Origin: Desulfobacterales bacterium
GTDB taxonomy: Bacteria; Desulfobacterota; Desulfobacteria; Desulfobacterales; JAEINQ01
DNA: 64,000 nt
NCBI GenBank assembly: GCA_016342285.1
Contig: JAEINQ010000017.1
Span: forward strand, 1 to 64,000
Reading direction: 5' to 3'
A program made the position numbers and the translations under genes. Positions 36,399 to 45,770 of the stretch are shown piece after piece. How positions within the stretch are numbered: the first letter of the stretch is position 1; every line of letters starts with the position of its first letter. A model generated the notes under the pieces. That model made no database searches. It had not been told where the DNA came from and saw nothing but the letters and a program-made list of their open reading frames with translations.

Positions 36399-37699
36399 AA
36401 CACCAGCCACAGATAAACGGTCAGGTAGATCGATGCAATGGCCAGGGTGATCAGGGTGATCACCGCGCTCGATTTCATGAATTCGAAGAAACTGATGTTG
36501 ACCCGCGCCTGTTTGGCCATGCCCACCGAAACGATATTGGCCGAGGCGCCGATCATGGTCAGGTTCCCCCCGAAGCAGGCCCCCAACGCCAGAGCCCACC
36601 AGAGAATATCGTTGGGAATGGGGTTGGATTCGAGCATCAACCGAACGATGGGGATCATGGTGATGGTAAAGGGGATGTTGTCCAGAAAGCCGGAGACGAT
36701 GCCCGAGACCCACAGCACGGTGAGGACCATGACGTAGGGGTTGTCCCCGATCCGCAGGAAGATGTTGTGGGCGATCCATTCGATCACCCCTTTTTCCTCC
36801 AGGATCCCTACCAGAATGAAAAGCCCGGCAAAAAAGAGCAGGGTGCTCCATTCTATTTCTTCGAGCATGTGCTCTACATCCACCCGGGTGATGGTGAACA
36901 AGATCATGGCCACCAGCACAGCCACCACGCCCGGGGAGAGCCCATTAAAGGTCTGGGTGACAAACAGGGCGATGGCCAGGCCCAGACAGGCGAGCCCTTT
37001 TCCGAGCATGACCCGGTCGATCGGGGAATTGAGAAACTCGATACGGATTTTTTCCAGCAGTAACTGAACGGAAAAGAGCTTGGTCAGGTTGGTGTTGATG
37101 GGCTGGAACTTGTCTCGGTTGCGGTACCACAGATACGACAGGCCGACGACGAAAGAAACGATCACCGGAAGGATCAGGTTGATGGCAAAGGCGTTGAAAC
37201 TCAGGCCGACCTTGGAGCCGATGATGATGTTGGGCGGATCGCCGATCAGGGTGGCCGTCCCCCCGATATTGGAGATGACCGCCTGGCTGATGACATAGAT
37301 TTTCGGATCGAGCCCCATGCCGGCGGTCAGCTCAATAATGATGGGGATGATGATGAGCACGGTGGTGACATTGTCCAGAAAGGCCGACAACACCGCCGTG
37401 ACAATGGAAAAGAGCACCAGGATCTTGAGGGGGCTGCCCTGGGTCAGTTCGGCGATCTTGACCGAGAGCAGGGAAAAAAAGCCGCTCTTTCTGAGAATCG
37501 CCACAATGGACATCATGCCCAGCAGCAGCATAATGGTTTCAAAATCGATAAAGGAAGCCGCCGTGTGCTCGTCCACCACGTGCAGGGCCAACAGCACCAT
37601 GACCCCGAGCAGCGCGGCCACGGCCTTGTTGACCAGCTCAAAGGTGATCACCGCATAGACCGCTAAAAAAACAATGATGGGAAGTGTCGCGTTTTCCAT
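36395..37699 (-). CDS. ArsB/NhaD-family (ion transporter superfamily) permease
   Basis: Membrane protein of 434 residues with about 11-12 helices. The two inverted family motifs are visible: LSAFLDNVTTVLIIIPI with SNIGGTATLIGDPPNIIIG, and VSGFLDNIPFTITMIPI with ACFGGNLTMIGASANIVSV. Members export Na+, arsenite or carry dicarboxylates; the substrate cannot be assigned. It is the first gene of a two-gene operon. A GGGGTTTTATAACCCC palindrome about 40 bp upstream of the ATG (near 37739) could be an operator. Confidence 0.85.
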   Translation of the reverse strand: MENATLPIIVFLAVYAVITFELVNKAVAALLGVMVLLALHVVDEHTAASFIDFETIMLLLGMMSIVAILRKSGFFSLLSVKIAELTQGSPLKILVLFSIVTAVLSAFLDNVTTVLIIIPIIIELTAGMGLDPKIYVISQAVISNIGGTATLIGDPPNIIIGSKVGLSFNAFAINLILPVIVSFVVGLSYLWYRNRDKFQPINTNLTKLFSVQLLLEKIRIEFLNSPIDRVMLGKGLACLGLAIALFVTQTFNGLSPGVVAVLVAMILFTITRVDVEHMLEEIEWSTLLFFAGLFILVGILEEKGVIEWIAHNIFLRIGDNPYVMVLTVLWVSGIVSGFLDNIPFTITMIPIVRLMLESNPIPNDILWWALALGACFGGNLTMIGASANIVSVGMAKQARVNISFFEFMKSSAVITLITLAIASIYLTVYLWLVL

Positions 37700-38143
37700 G
37701 TCCTGCCTGTATTTATAGAAAAGGTCAGATCAAAGGGGGGTTTTATAACCCCGCTTGATAAGGTATCGTGAAGCCGGAGTCAACAAAAAGGACGGATGAA
37801 TATCATTTTGTTTTTATAGATTATTTTTGTGGTGATGATACATTTATCCTCCGAATGTGCCATTAGCGGCTCAAGGTCGTCGGCAACGCTTTCTGTGGTG
37901 CCGGGAAATCGCTTTCCCAAAAAAGCCGTCCAGCCCCGCACCAGGTCACCGCCCGGAATTTGACATCACCGGGCAAACCGCTATATTGGGGACTCTTTAA
38001 CGCGGCCCGGGGATTTTATTATTGTAATCAGGGCTGAGGCATCGTAAGTTTCTAAGGTTCCGCGGCTGCAAACCGATCGGCAGCCGGGGCCGCCCCAAGA
38101 GGCGCGCGCGTCAACTATTTCCGGCACCCAAGATTCAGACATC
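37700..38143. other. Divergent intergenic region with promoter and structured leader
   Basis: No gene is seen. It holds a strong sigma-70-type promoter (next entry) that would produce a leader of about 150 bases before the DHH gene. That leader contains a GC-rich hairpin (CGGCTGC...GCAGCCG at about 38064-38087) nested in GCGG...CCGC and further GGGGCCGCCCC pairing. I could not match it to a known riboswitch class. Confidence 0.4.
37960..37987 (+). promoter_or_regulatory. Sigma-70-type promoter of the DHH/heme cluster
   Basis: TTGACA at 37960-37965, a 16-base spacer, TATATT at 37982-37987. The predicted start lies near 37994, giving an unusually long leader to the ATG at 38144. Confidence 0.65.
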
Positions 38144-39160
38144 ATGATGATACCACCAAGAACCGAAAAGCTGCTAAAATTTTACAAGCAGTTTTCAAAC
38201 GACGACCATGTCCTGGTCCTCATTAACGCCGATCCGGACGCCATTGCCAGCGCCATGGCGGTCAAAAGGCTCCTATGGCGCAAGGTGGCCAGTGTTGTCA
38301 TCGCCCATTGCAACGTCATCAAGCGCCCGGACAATCTTACCATGATCGGTGTACTGGGCGTCAACATGATCCATTTCAACGACATTGATGCAAGCCGCTA
38401 CAACCGGATCGTCATGGTCGATTCCCAACCTTCCCACGGGGAGGCCATGGGCCGCTTTGAACCCCATGTCATCATCGACCACCATCCGGAATCCGGCACT
38501 TCCAAGGCCGCCGGGTTTGCCGACATTCGACCCAAATACGGCGCCACGGCCTCGATCCTCACCGAATACCTCCGTGCCGCCCGAATCAAACCCTCGGCCA
38601 AACTGGCCACCGGCCTTTTTTTTGCCATCAAGAACGACACCAGCAGTTTCGAACGTAAGACCCTCATCGAGGACCTGCGGGCCTTTCAGTTTCTCTTTCG
38701 ATATGCCAACCCCTTTCTGGTCAGACGGATCGAGCAGGCCGAGCTCAAACCCGAATTTCTCAAGTACTTTCGCATTGCCCTGGAGTCGCGGAAGATGCGC
38801 AAAGGCAAGGTCTACGTAGACCTGGGGCCGGTGATCAGCCCGGATGTCTGTGTGCTTATTGCCGATTTTTTCATGCGGGTCAGCAATGTCAAATGGAGTG
38901 TCGTCTCCGGGCGCTGCGACAAGAAGCTCGTGGTGATCTTTAGAAACGACGGCATTCGAAAAAACGCCGGCAAGGTGGCCAAGGAGAGTTTCGGCCAGAT
39001 CGGCTCGGCCGGCGGTCACAAATCCATGGCCAGGGCGGAGCTGGCCCTTTCCGATCTGAAAGACCTCGTGGACTGGAAAGACAGCAAGAAGCTCTCCCGA
39101 TGGATCGTGCAACGGGTGGAAAAACGGACCGCCCCGAAACCCAAAAACGGAAAATCATGA
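38144..39160 (+). CDS. DHH-family phosphoesterase (NrnA-like)
   Basis: Cytosolic metal-dependent phosphoesterase of 338 residues. The DHH motifs are NADPDAIASAMA, VMVDSQP and IIDHHPE, with a C-terminal DHHA1 domain (RCDKKLVVIFRND, then GSAGGHKSMA). Family members degrade nanoRNA, pAp or cyclic dinucleotides; I cannot decide between these. The ATG at 38144 lacks a strong ribosome binding site. It overlaps the following MBL gene (ATGA), so the two are coupled. Confidence 0.85.
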   Translation: MMIPPRTEKLLKFYKQFSNDDHVLVLINADPDAIASAMAVKRLLWRKVASVVIAHCNVIKRPDNLTMIGVLGVNMIHFNDIDASRYNRIVMVDSQPSHGEAMGRFEPHVIIDHHPESGTSKAAGFADIRPKYGATASILTEYLRAARIKPSAKLATGLFFAIKNDTSSFERKTLIEDLRAFQFLFRYANPFLVRRIEQAELKPEFLKYFRIALESRKMRKGKVYVDLGPVISPDVCVLIADFFMRVSNVKWSVVSGRCDKKLVVIFRNDGIRKNAGKVAKESFGQIGSAGGHKSMARAELALSDLKDLVDWKDSKKLSRWIVQRVEKRTAPKPKNGKS

Positions 39161-39945
39161 CATCGCTGCCCGAAGACCGGCTCTCAGTGACCATTCTCGG
39201 GTCCGGTACCTGTGTGCCGTCGTTGCGGCGAAGCGCCTGTGCTGTGCTGGTTGAGGCCGGGTCGACAAGCGTTCTCATGGATGTCGGCCCCGGCACCATG
39301 GGCCGACTTCTGGAGGCGAGAACGGAAATATTTGACATCACGTTGATTTGCTTGAGCCATTTTCACCTGGATCACTGCGGGGAACTGCCTGCCTTTTTAT
39401 TTGCCACCCGATACCCGGACGCCAAACGACGGCAATCTCCCCTTATCCTGGCCGGCGGACGCGGCCTTGCCGAATTTGTTGGTGGCCTGAAGCAGGTCTG
39501 GGGCCGCTGGATCGAGCCGCCGGCAGGACTGACGATGATGGAATTCGGCGACGGGGGGGACCATCGCCGGCCCTTTGACGATTTCGTTCTGGATGCCCGG
39601 CCGGTGGTACACAATCCGGAGAGCACGGCCTTTCGCATCACCGTGCCGAATGGTCGCTCCGTGGTCTATTCCGGTGACACCGATGTTTGTGACGGCCTGG
39701 TGGCCCTGGCCCAGGGGGCCGATCTGCTGATTTGTGAATCGGCCTTTCCTGACGAACTCAGGGTATCGGGCCACCTGACCCCGTCTCTGGCCGGAGAGAT
39801 GGCCCGTCGCGCCCGGGTCAAGAAGCTGGTCCTGACCCATTTCTATCCCCAATGCGATGCCGTGGACATGGCGGCGCAGTGCCGAAAAACCTGGCAGGGC
39901 CCATTGGTCCTGGCCGAGGACCTCATGCGGATTGCGGTCGAGTGA
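39157..39945 (+). CDS. MBL-fold metallohydrolase (RNase Z-like)
   Basis: Protein of 262 residues starting at 39157 inside the end of the DHH gene. Metallo-beta-lactamase motifs: SHFHLDHCG (zinc ligands), VVYSGDTDVCDG and VLTHFYPQC. The N-terminus LSVTILGSGTCVPS is as in RNase Z and related hydrolases, but the exosite needed for tRNA processing is not evident. Probably a phosphodiesterase acting with the DHH protein; substrate unknown. Confidence 0.82.
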   Translation: MTSLPEDRLSVTILGSGTCVPSLRRSACAVLVEAGSTSVLMDVGPGTMGRLLEARTEIFDITLICLSHFHLDHCGELPAFLFATRYPDAKRRQSPLILAGGRGLAEFVGGLKQVWGRWIEPPAGLTMMEFGDGGDHRRPFDDFVLDARPVVHNPESTAFRITVPNGRSVVYSGDTDVCDGLVALAQGADLLICESAFPDELRVSGHLTPSLAGEMARRARVKKLVLTHFYPQCDAVDMAAQCRKTWQGPLVLAEDLMRIAVE

Positions 39946-40055
39946 AGGGGTTTTCAGGGTCCGATCGGTCGGATCCGGCCGATCCGTCGAATCAGACAAA
40001 ACCAACAACCGACCCGAACCCGCCTGCGGTGGGACCAAACGGAAGATCAACAACC

Positions 40056-40727
40056 ATGAAATACTATCCCGTCAATCTGGACATTGAAAACCGTGACTGC
40101 CTCGTGGTGGGAGGCGGGCAGGTGGGCACGCGCAAGGTGGCCACCCTGGTCGATTGCGGTGCAAGGGTCACCCTGGTCAGCCCTGAGGCCACCCTCGCCC
40201 TGAAAGCCCTGGCCGACACCGGCCGGATCGCATGGCGGCAGCGGCCATATATCGAAAAAGACCTGGACGGCATGTTTCTGGTCATCGGCGCGACCAGCGA
40301 CGAACCCCTCAATCGCCGTGTTCACGCCGATGCCCAGCGACAAAATCTGCTGTGCAATATTGCTGACCGGCCGGAGATCTGCAACTTCATCCTGCCGGCC
40401 GTGATTCGGCGCGGGGACCTGCTCATCGCCGTGTCCACTTCGGGAAAGAGTCCGGCATTTGCCAAGCGGCTTCGCAAATCCCTCGAAAGACAGTTTGGTA
40501 CGGAGTATGAGACCTTTCTTCAAGTTATGGGGATTATTCGGGCGCGGCTCCTGGCCCAGGCCCATGCGCCGGAAGTCCACAAGCCGCTCTTTGAGCAACT
40601 CATCGATGGCGGTCTGGTGGATCTGATTCGAATGGCCAGAACCGCTGAAATCGACGCCCTTCTGGCTCGCACCCTGGGCGAAGGGTTTACCTTCGCCGAC
40701 CTCATGGCCGAAGCCGGAACGCGCTAA
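40056..40727 (+). CDS. Precorrin-2 dehydrogenase / sirohydrochlorin ferrochelatase domain protein
   Basis: Protein of 223 residues of the CysG N-terminal/Met8/SirC family that oxidises precorrin-2 on the way to siroheme. MKYYPVNLDIENRDCLVVGG, then QVGTRKVATLVDCGARVTLV, is the NAD-binding site; SGKSPAFAKRLRKSLE is also characteristic. The start at 40056 is chosen by this family N-terminus. It precedes ccsB/hemX and hemA, a gene order typical of anaerobes that make heme through siroheme. Confidence 0.9.
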   Translation: MKYYPVNLDIENRDCLVVGGGQVGTRKVATLVDCGARVTLVSPEATLALKALADTGRIAWRQRPYIEKDLDGMFLVIGATSDEPLNRRVHADAQRQNLLCNIADRPEICNFILPAVIRRGDLLIAVSTSGKSPAFAKRLRKSLERQFGTEYETFLQVMGIIRARLLAQAHAPEVHKPLFEQLIDGGLVDLIRMARTAEIDALLARTLGEGFTFADLMAEAGTR

Positions 40728-40752
40728 TCCGGCCCCAGAAAAAAGGCCTTCC

Positions 40753-41574
40753 ATGGAACCCGCCATTGTCGCAACGATCTTTTTTTACCTGCTCAGCACG
40801 GCGTTCTATTTCGCCTACCTGGTTTCCCAAAAAAACCGCCTCCACCAGACCGGGGTTACCGTTCTGGTCCTGGGCTTCGCCTGCCACAGTGCCGCCGTCG
40901 TCTATGGCTGCATCGATCTGGGCCATGTCCCGGCCGAGAATCTGCACCAGACCCTGGTTCTGGCCGGCTGGGCCGTGGTCGGCGTTTTCCTGGCCCTTCA
41001 GGCCCGCTTCAAGCTTCGCATTCTCGGAATTTATGCCGCCCCCCTGGCATCTTTGGTCATGGTGATGGCCTTTTTTCTGCCCCGAGAACCGGTTCAGGTC
41101 AAAAACATCTTCAACAGCGTCTGGCTGGCGACCCACATCATCGCCATCTTTATAGGCGAAGCCGCACTGGCCCTGGCCTGCGGCGTCGGCATGCTCTACC
41201 TGGTCCAGGAACACGCCATCAAGACCAAACACCACGGCTTTTTTTTCAAGCGCCTGCCGTCTTTGGACCTGCTCGATTCCACCGGTTATGCCTGTATCGT
41301 CACCGGGTTTGCCCTGCTCTCCCTGGGCCTGATCACCGGATTCGTTTATGCCAAGACGATCTGGGGACGGTTTCTGAGCTGGGATCCCAAAGAGGTCTGG
41401 TCCGGTATTACCTGGCTGATTTACGCCGCCCTGCTTCACCAGCGGCTCACCGTGGGATGGCGAGGACGACGGGCGGCCATCATGGCCATCGTCGGCTTCG
41501 CCGTCATTCTCTTTACCTTTTTCGGTGTTAACTTCCTTCTTCAGGGTCATCACGGTGAATTTACGCGGTGGTGA
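40753..41574 (+). CDS. CcsA/HemX-type membrane protein
   Basis: Integral membrane protein of 273 residues with about eight helices. The WDPKEVWSGITWLIYAALLH block corresponds to the heme-handling WWD-type motif of cytochrome c assembly proteins (CcsA/CcsB, HemX). Position between siroheme synthase and hemA fits HemX, which affects glutamyl-tRNA reductase level, or a c-type cytochrome assembly factor. Confidence 0.85.
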   Translation: MEPAIVATIFFYLLSTAFYFAYLVSQKNRLHQTGVTVLVLGFACHSAAVVYGCIDLGHVPAENLHQTLVLAGWAVVGVFLALQARFKLRILGIYAAPLASLVMVMAFFLPREPVQVKNIFNSVWLATHIIAIFIGEAALALACGVGMLYLVQEHAIKTKHHGFFFKRLPSLDLLDSTGYACIVTGFALLSLGLITGFVYAKTIWGRFLSWDPKEVWSGITWLIYAALLHQRLTVGWRGRRAAIMAIVGFAVILFTFFGVNFLLQGHHGEFTRW

Positions 41575-41613
41575 GACCCTTTCCCGGCGGAGAGCCCCGG
41601 CCGGCCACAATGA

Positions 41614-42909
41614 ATGGCGACCAGCGAATCCATGCACGATATTGTACTCATAGGGCTTAACCACAAGACCGCCCCCGTGGACCTGAGGGAATGCATCGCC
41701 TTTTCCGGTGATGAAGCCCAAGAGGCCCTCGGTATTCTAAAAAGCAATCCGGCCATCGAAGAGGTCATCCTTTTGTCCACCTGTAACCGGGTGGAGATCC
41801 TCATGGCGGCCGGAAGTGGTGACGCCGCCGTGGCGGCGGCACAGGCCTTTCTCGGGGACTTCAAACAGGTGCCCGTGGCCCGGCATGCCGGCGCTTTTTA
41901 TGTGCATCGGGGCGACGAGGCGATCCGGCATGTCTTTCGGGTCGCTGCCAGCCTGGATTCCATGATCGTGGGCGAACCCCAGATTCTGGGCCAGATGAAG
42001 GCGGCCTACCTGGTGGCCAGCCAGCAGAAAACCGCCGGCGTCATTCTCAACCGATTGATGCATCGGACGTTTTTTGTCGCCAAACGGATTCGAACGGAAA
42101 CCGGCATCGGGGACCATGCCGTCTCCATCAGTTATGCGGCCATCGAACTGGCCAAGAAAATTTTCGGCAGCCTGAAAGGCAAAAAAACCCTGCTCATCGG
42201 CGCCGGCGAAATGGCCGAACTGGCGGTGGAGCACCTGATTCGAAACCGTGCTGGCGCCATTTTCGTGGCCAACCGCACCTTTGAACGCGGCGTTGCCCTG
42301 GCCGAAACATTTCAAGGCACGGCCATCCGATTTGAGGAAATCGCCCATCGCCTGAGCGACGTGGACATCATTATCAGCTCCACGGGTGCGCCGGGGTATG
42401 TGGTGGACCGGGCTCAGGTTAAGGGCGCCATGCGATCCAGGCGTCACCGGCCGATTTTTTTCATCGATATCGCGGTCCCCCGGGATGTCGACCCCGAAAT
42501 CAACCGGATCAACAACGCCTATGTCTACGATATCGACGATCTCAACGGGGTGATCGAAGAAAATATCGAAGACCGGCGACGCGAGGCCGTCAAGGGCGAG
42601 CGGATCGTGGACGAAGCGGTGATCCGGTTTCGCCAATGGCATGAGAGCCTTTCCGTGGTACCGACCATCAAGGCGCTGCGGGAAAAAATCGAAACCATTG
42701 TCTTTGCCGAGATTCAAAAAACCAGACAGGCCCTGAACCCGTCCGGGGACCCGACCGAAGCCATGGAGCGGATGGCCGGCGCCATGGTCAACAAGATTCT
42801 TCACGACCCCACGAAATGGCTCAAGGGAGATGGCTGCCGGGGCGGCCGATCGGTCTACTTGGATGCGGTGCGCAAACTCTTCAACCTCGATGACGATTCC
42901 CCGGCATAA
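41614..42909 (+). CDS. hemA: Glutamyl-tRNA reductase
   Basis: NADPH-dependent enzyme making glutamate-1-semialdehyde, the first committed step of tetrapyrrole synthesis (431 residues). The catalytic Cys is in LSTCNRVEI (C57), with GLNHKTAPVDLRE and GEPQILGQMK nearby. The NADP-binding LLIGAGEMAELAVEHL follows, and a C-terminal dimerisation helix is present. The start could also be the Met at 41632 (MHDIVLIGLNHKTAP). It is in the heme cluster. Confidence 0.95.
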   Translation: MATSESMHDIVLIGLNHKTAPVDLRECIAFSGDEAQEALGILKSNPAIEEVILLSTCNRVEILMAAGSGDAAVAAAQAFLGDFKQVPVARHAGAFYVHRGDEAIRHVFRVAASLDSMIVGEPQILGQMKAAYLVASQQKTAGVILNRLMHRTFFVAKRIRTETGIGDHAVSISYAAIELAKKIFGSLKGKKTLLIGAGEMAELAVEHLIRNRAGAIFVANRTFERGVALAETFQGTAIRFEEIAHRLSDVDIIISSTGAPGYVVDRAQVKGAMRSRRHRPIFFIDIAVPRDVDPEINRINNAYVYDIDDLNGVIEENIEDRRREAVKGERIVDEAVIRFRQWHESLSVVPTIKALREKIETIVFAEIQKTRQALNPSGDPTEAMERMAGAMVNKILHDPTKWLKGDGCRGGRSVYLDAVRKLFNLDDDSPA

Positions 42910-42938
42910 AAATTCAATGCATTGATACGGGAGGCGGA

Positions 42939-43877
42939 TTGAAAAAACTCGCGTTTCTATTCCCGGGCCAGGGCAGCCAGTCTGTGGGCATGGGCCGGGA
43001 TTTTTACGAGGCCTTCAAAGAGGTTCGGGACCTGTTCGAAACGGTGAGCCAGATGGCCGGTGTCGACATCGCTGAACGATGCTTCAACGGGCCGGCAGTC
43101 GAGTTGACGCGCACCAAAAACCTTCAACCGGCCATCACCGCGGTCAATCTGGCCATTTGTAAGGTCCTGAACCAAAACGGATTTCGCCCGGATTTCGTTG
43201 CGGGCCATAGCCTGGGCGAATACAGCGCTCTGTGCGCCGCCGGCGTGCTCACCGCGGAAGCGACCCTTCGGCTGGTTTGCATGCGGGCGTCACTCATGGA
43301 ACGGGAAGCTGCCAAGCATCCCGGTGCGATGGTTGCGGTGGTCGGTCTTTCGGGGGCAGAGGTCGAAGCCCTGGTCGCCCGGGCACGCCGCCGGGGCGAG
43401 GTGGGTGTTGCCAATTACAACGGCCCGGAACAGATTGTCGTCACGGGCGCCCCGGAACCGGTAGAAGCCCTTGGGGCGGCTGTATCGGAAAAAGGTGGGC
43501 GGGTCCTGCCGCTCAATGTCAGCGGTGCCTGGCACAGCCCGTTGATGCAGGGGGCTGAAGACGAATTGGCCCGGGCCTTTGAAGCGGAGACCTTCAGCCG
43601 GCCCGAGTGTGCCGTGGTCCTGAACGTGACAGCGGCGTTTACCGCGGAACCCGACCAGATTCGCGAGACCATGGCCCGCCAGCTATGCCATCCGGTCCGC
43701 TGGCATGAGAGCATGCACCGCATCGTCGGTCAGGCGCCCGATGCCTTCCTGGAAGTGGGGCCGGGAAAGGTGCTGGCGGGGCTATTGAAACGAATCCTGC
43801 CGACCGGAATGAAAATTCCCATCTATTGTGTCAACAGTCTGCCTGAATTGGAAAAGGTCCTGGCGCATTTGCAGTAA
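42939..43877 (+). CDS. fabD: Malonyl-CoA:ACP transacylase
   Basis: Loads malonyl groups on acyl carrier protein for fatty acid synthesis (312 residues). The nucleophile S91 lies in GHSLGEYSA, the catalytic His in SGAWHSPLM, and the N-terminus is AFLFPGQGSQSVGMG. The start is TTG at 42939, 6 bases after GGAGGC. No other fab genes are adjacent, which is unusual for fabD; it follows hemA by 29 bp. Confidence 0.95.
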   Translation: MKKLAFLFPGQGSQSVGMGRDFYEAFKEVRDLFETVSQMAGVDIAERCFNGPAVELTRTKNLQPAITAVNLAICKVLNQNGFRPDFVAGHSLGEYSALCAAGVLTAEATLRLVCMRASLMEREAAKHPGAMVAVVGLSGAEVEALVARARRRGEVGVANYNGPEQIVVTGAPEPVEALGAAVSEKGGRVLPLNVSGAWHSPLMQGAEDELARAFEAETFSRPECAVVLNVTAAFTAEPDQIRETMARQLCHPVRWHESMHRIVGQAPDAFLEVGPGKVLAGLLKRILPTGMKIPIYCVNSLPELEKVLAHLQ

Positions 43878-43904
43878 CGCCATCTACCGATGAAAGCGGC
43901 AGCA

Positions 43905-44135
43905 TCAGCCCTCTTCCGGCTCGACCCAGACGATATGATTCTTGTTGAGGATCAGGGTTTTGCCCTCCCCTTCACGAAGCACCACGTTCACCAGAACGAC
44001 AAAAGGGGCCTGACTTTGGGTAAATAGATCCGAGACACGGTCCTTACTGCTGAGGTTGACCTGTCCCTGAAAGGTCGATCCGTCCGAGGTTCTAATGGTG
44101 ACGGTTTGATAACGGGCATCATCCGTTCGCTCCAT
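43905..44135 (-). CDS. Small conserved protein (DUF6812-like)
   Basis: Protein of 76 residues with start at 44135 after GGGAGGTGTTTTT, a strong ribosome binding site. The sequence is beta-rich (YQTVTIRTSDGSTFQGQVNL, then PFVVLVNVVLREGEGKTLIL, then NHIVWVEPEEG), resembling a small SH3-like barrel of the DUF6812 kind. No catalytic motif. It is convergent with fabD and its function is unknown. Confidence 0.7.
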   Translation of the reverse strand: MERTDDARYQTVTIRTSDGSTFQGQVNLSSKDRVSDLFTQSQAPFVVLVNVVLREGEGKTLILNKNHIVWVEPEEG

Positions 44136-44307
44136 AAAAACACCTCCCTGGTGTGGCTTTGCACCGTTCGATGATGGGCCCACAGCGGTGCAGGCTGCTA
44201 TGGCCATTGCGGTCGCGGGTTCACCCCTTGTTTACGATATTCCCAGCGGCCAGACAATAAAAAATCGATGCCTACCTGCCATTAGAACAAAATAGTCGAA
44301 CTGGGCC

Positions 44308-44336
44308 TTTACAAACAAACCGTCTTGCGTTAGTTT
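44308..44336 (+). promoter_or_regulatory. Probable sigma-70 promoter of the DksA-type gene
   Basis: TTTACA at 44308-44313, a 17-base spacer, TAGTTT at 44331-44336. A start near 44343 gives a 35-base leader containing AAGGAG before ATG 44378. Confidence 0.45.
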
Positions 44337-44377
44337 CAGTTTTTCATTAACAAGGAGAACTTTACTAAGGGTCTGCC

Positions 44378-44740
44378 ATGAAAAAGAAAGATCTTGACTA
44401 TTTTAAGGCACTTCTGACGGATCAGCTTGAGGAACTGCTTAGCCAGGCCGATGACACCGTGTCAGGAATGACCGTTCCCAAGGAAAATTTTCCGGACCCC
44501 ACCGACCGTGCATCGCTTGAGGCTGACCGCAACTTCATGCTTCGCATCCGAGACAGGGAAGCTAAGCTGATCAAAAAAATCAAGAAGGCTCTGAATCGCT
44601 TTGAAAACGGCACTTTTGGTATCTGTGAAAACTGTGGAGAAGAGATTTCCATCAAACGCCTCAAGGCACGGCCAGTGACCACCCAGTGCATCGATTGCAA
44701 AACCGAAGAGGAAGCGCTGGAAAAAGCCCTGGGGTTATAG
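44378..44740 (+). CDS. DksA/TraR-type C4 zinc-finger protein
   Basis: RNA polymerase-binding regulator of 120 residues. A coiled-coil N-terminus (about 1-75) carries the DPTDRASLEADRNF segment typical of DksA-like tips. The zinc finger has the form C-x2-C (CENCGEEI) and C-x2-C (CIDCK). It probably works with ppGpp in stringent control. It is 7 bp from the PHP gene, so the two are likely co-transcribed. Confidence 0.92.
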   Translation: MKKKDLDYFKALLTDQLEELLSQADDTVSGMTVPKENFPDPTDRASLEADRNFMLRIRDREAKLIKKIKKALNRFENGTFGICENCGEEISIKRLKARPVTTQCIDCKTEEEALEKALGL

Positions 44741-44747
44741 AGCGCAC

Positions 44748-45635
44748 GTGAACATCGATCTGCATGTTCACACGACGGCATCGGACGGCTCCCTGAGCCC
44801 GGCCGAGGTCATTGATCTGGCGCAACAAGTCGGCCTCGGCGCCATTGCCATCACCGATCACGATACTCTCCTTGGTGCCAGGCAAGCGGTTTCCCTCGGC
44901 ATTCCGTCAAGCATCGCCTTTGTTACCGGTGTTGAAATCAGCGCCCAACGGCCGCCAGCCCTTCCCGGCCCCGGTAGCCTGCATATTCTCGGCTACGCCG
45001 TGGATCTGGGCGATCGGCAACTTAACCAAGCCCTGGACCGCCTTCAGGAAGCCCGGTGTTCGCGAAATCCCCGCATTATTAAGCGCTTAAACGAACTTGG
45101 CCTTCCACTGTCCATGGCTGAGTTAATGGCCGACGTCGAACCCGGTGGGCAGTTGGGCCGGCCCCATATTGCCACGGCCATGGTAAAACAGGGGCATGCC
45201 AAAAGCATCAACGATGCCTTTGACCGGTTCCTGGGAACGGGAAAGCCGGCTTATGTGGACAAGGAACGGCTCGGCTGCGCAGAGGCCATTGCCACAATCC
45301 GCGGTGCTGGCGGTATTGCCGTGCTGGCCCACCCCGGGCTGATTAAAACGCCCAGTGGCCGACTGGAACCGGATTTGGTGGCAACCCTTCAGGCCATGGG
45401 GCTGGGCGGAATCGAGGTTTATTACCCGGAGCATACGCCGGCACAGACCGCCCATTATGCTGCGTTAACCTCCCGGTTCGGACTGATTATGACCGGCGGG
45501 ACCGATTTTCATGGCGATCTGAAACCGCAAATTCAGCTGGGGTCGGGGCTGGGCGACCTGAATGTTCCCATGGCCATTTATCACCGGTTGATGGCGGCGG
45601 CAGGTATCTCCCGGCATCGTCAGCACAAAAGTTGA
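44748..45635 (+). CDS. PHP-domain phosphoesterase (RNase AM/TrpH-like)
   Basis: Protein of 295 residues with GTG start at 44748. PHP motifs: NIDLHVHTTASDGSLSP, AITDHDTL, GVEISAQ, VLAHPG and the C-terminal GGTDFHGD. The subgroup includes 5'-3' exonucleases acting on short RNA or 3',5'-nucleotide bisphosphates. It sits between the DksA-type gene and rnc, in keeping with RNA metabolism. Confidence 0.88.
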   Translation: MNIDLHVHTTASDGSLSPAEVIDLAQQVGLGAIAITDHDTLLGARQAVSLGIPSSIAFVTGVEISAQRPPALPGPGSLHILGYAVDLGDRQLNQALDRLQEARCSRNPRIIKRLNELGLPLSMAELMADVEPGGQLGRPHIATAMVKQGHAKSINDAFDRFLGTGKPAYVDKERLGCAEAIATIRGAGGIAVLAHPGLIKTPSGRLEPDLVATLQAMGLGGIEVYYPEHTPAQTAHYAALTSRFGLIMTGGTDFHGDLKPQIQLGSGLGDLNVPMAIYHRLMAAAGISRHRQHKS

Positions 45636-45770
45636 TGATCCCGTAAGCGTCCAAAATTACAACTCAAAGTTAACACCTTAAATTTAAAGTCTTTATTCTT
45701 TGTGCCGTTATGGTGAATGTGCCCGATGAGCACCATTTTCGGCGCCTCCAAGAAAACAGGAACACGCCCC

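Noticed and set aside
38040-38100. Cyclic-di-GMP (GEMM) riboswitch
   Set aside because: CTGCAAACC and GCAGCCGGGG look superficially similar, but the conserved GEMM core and second helix order are absent.
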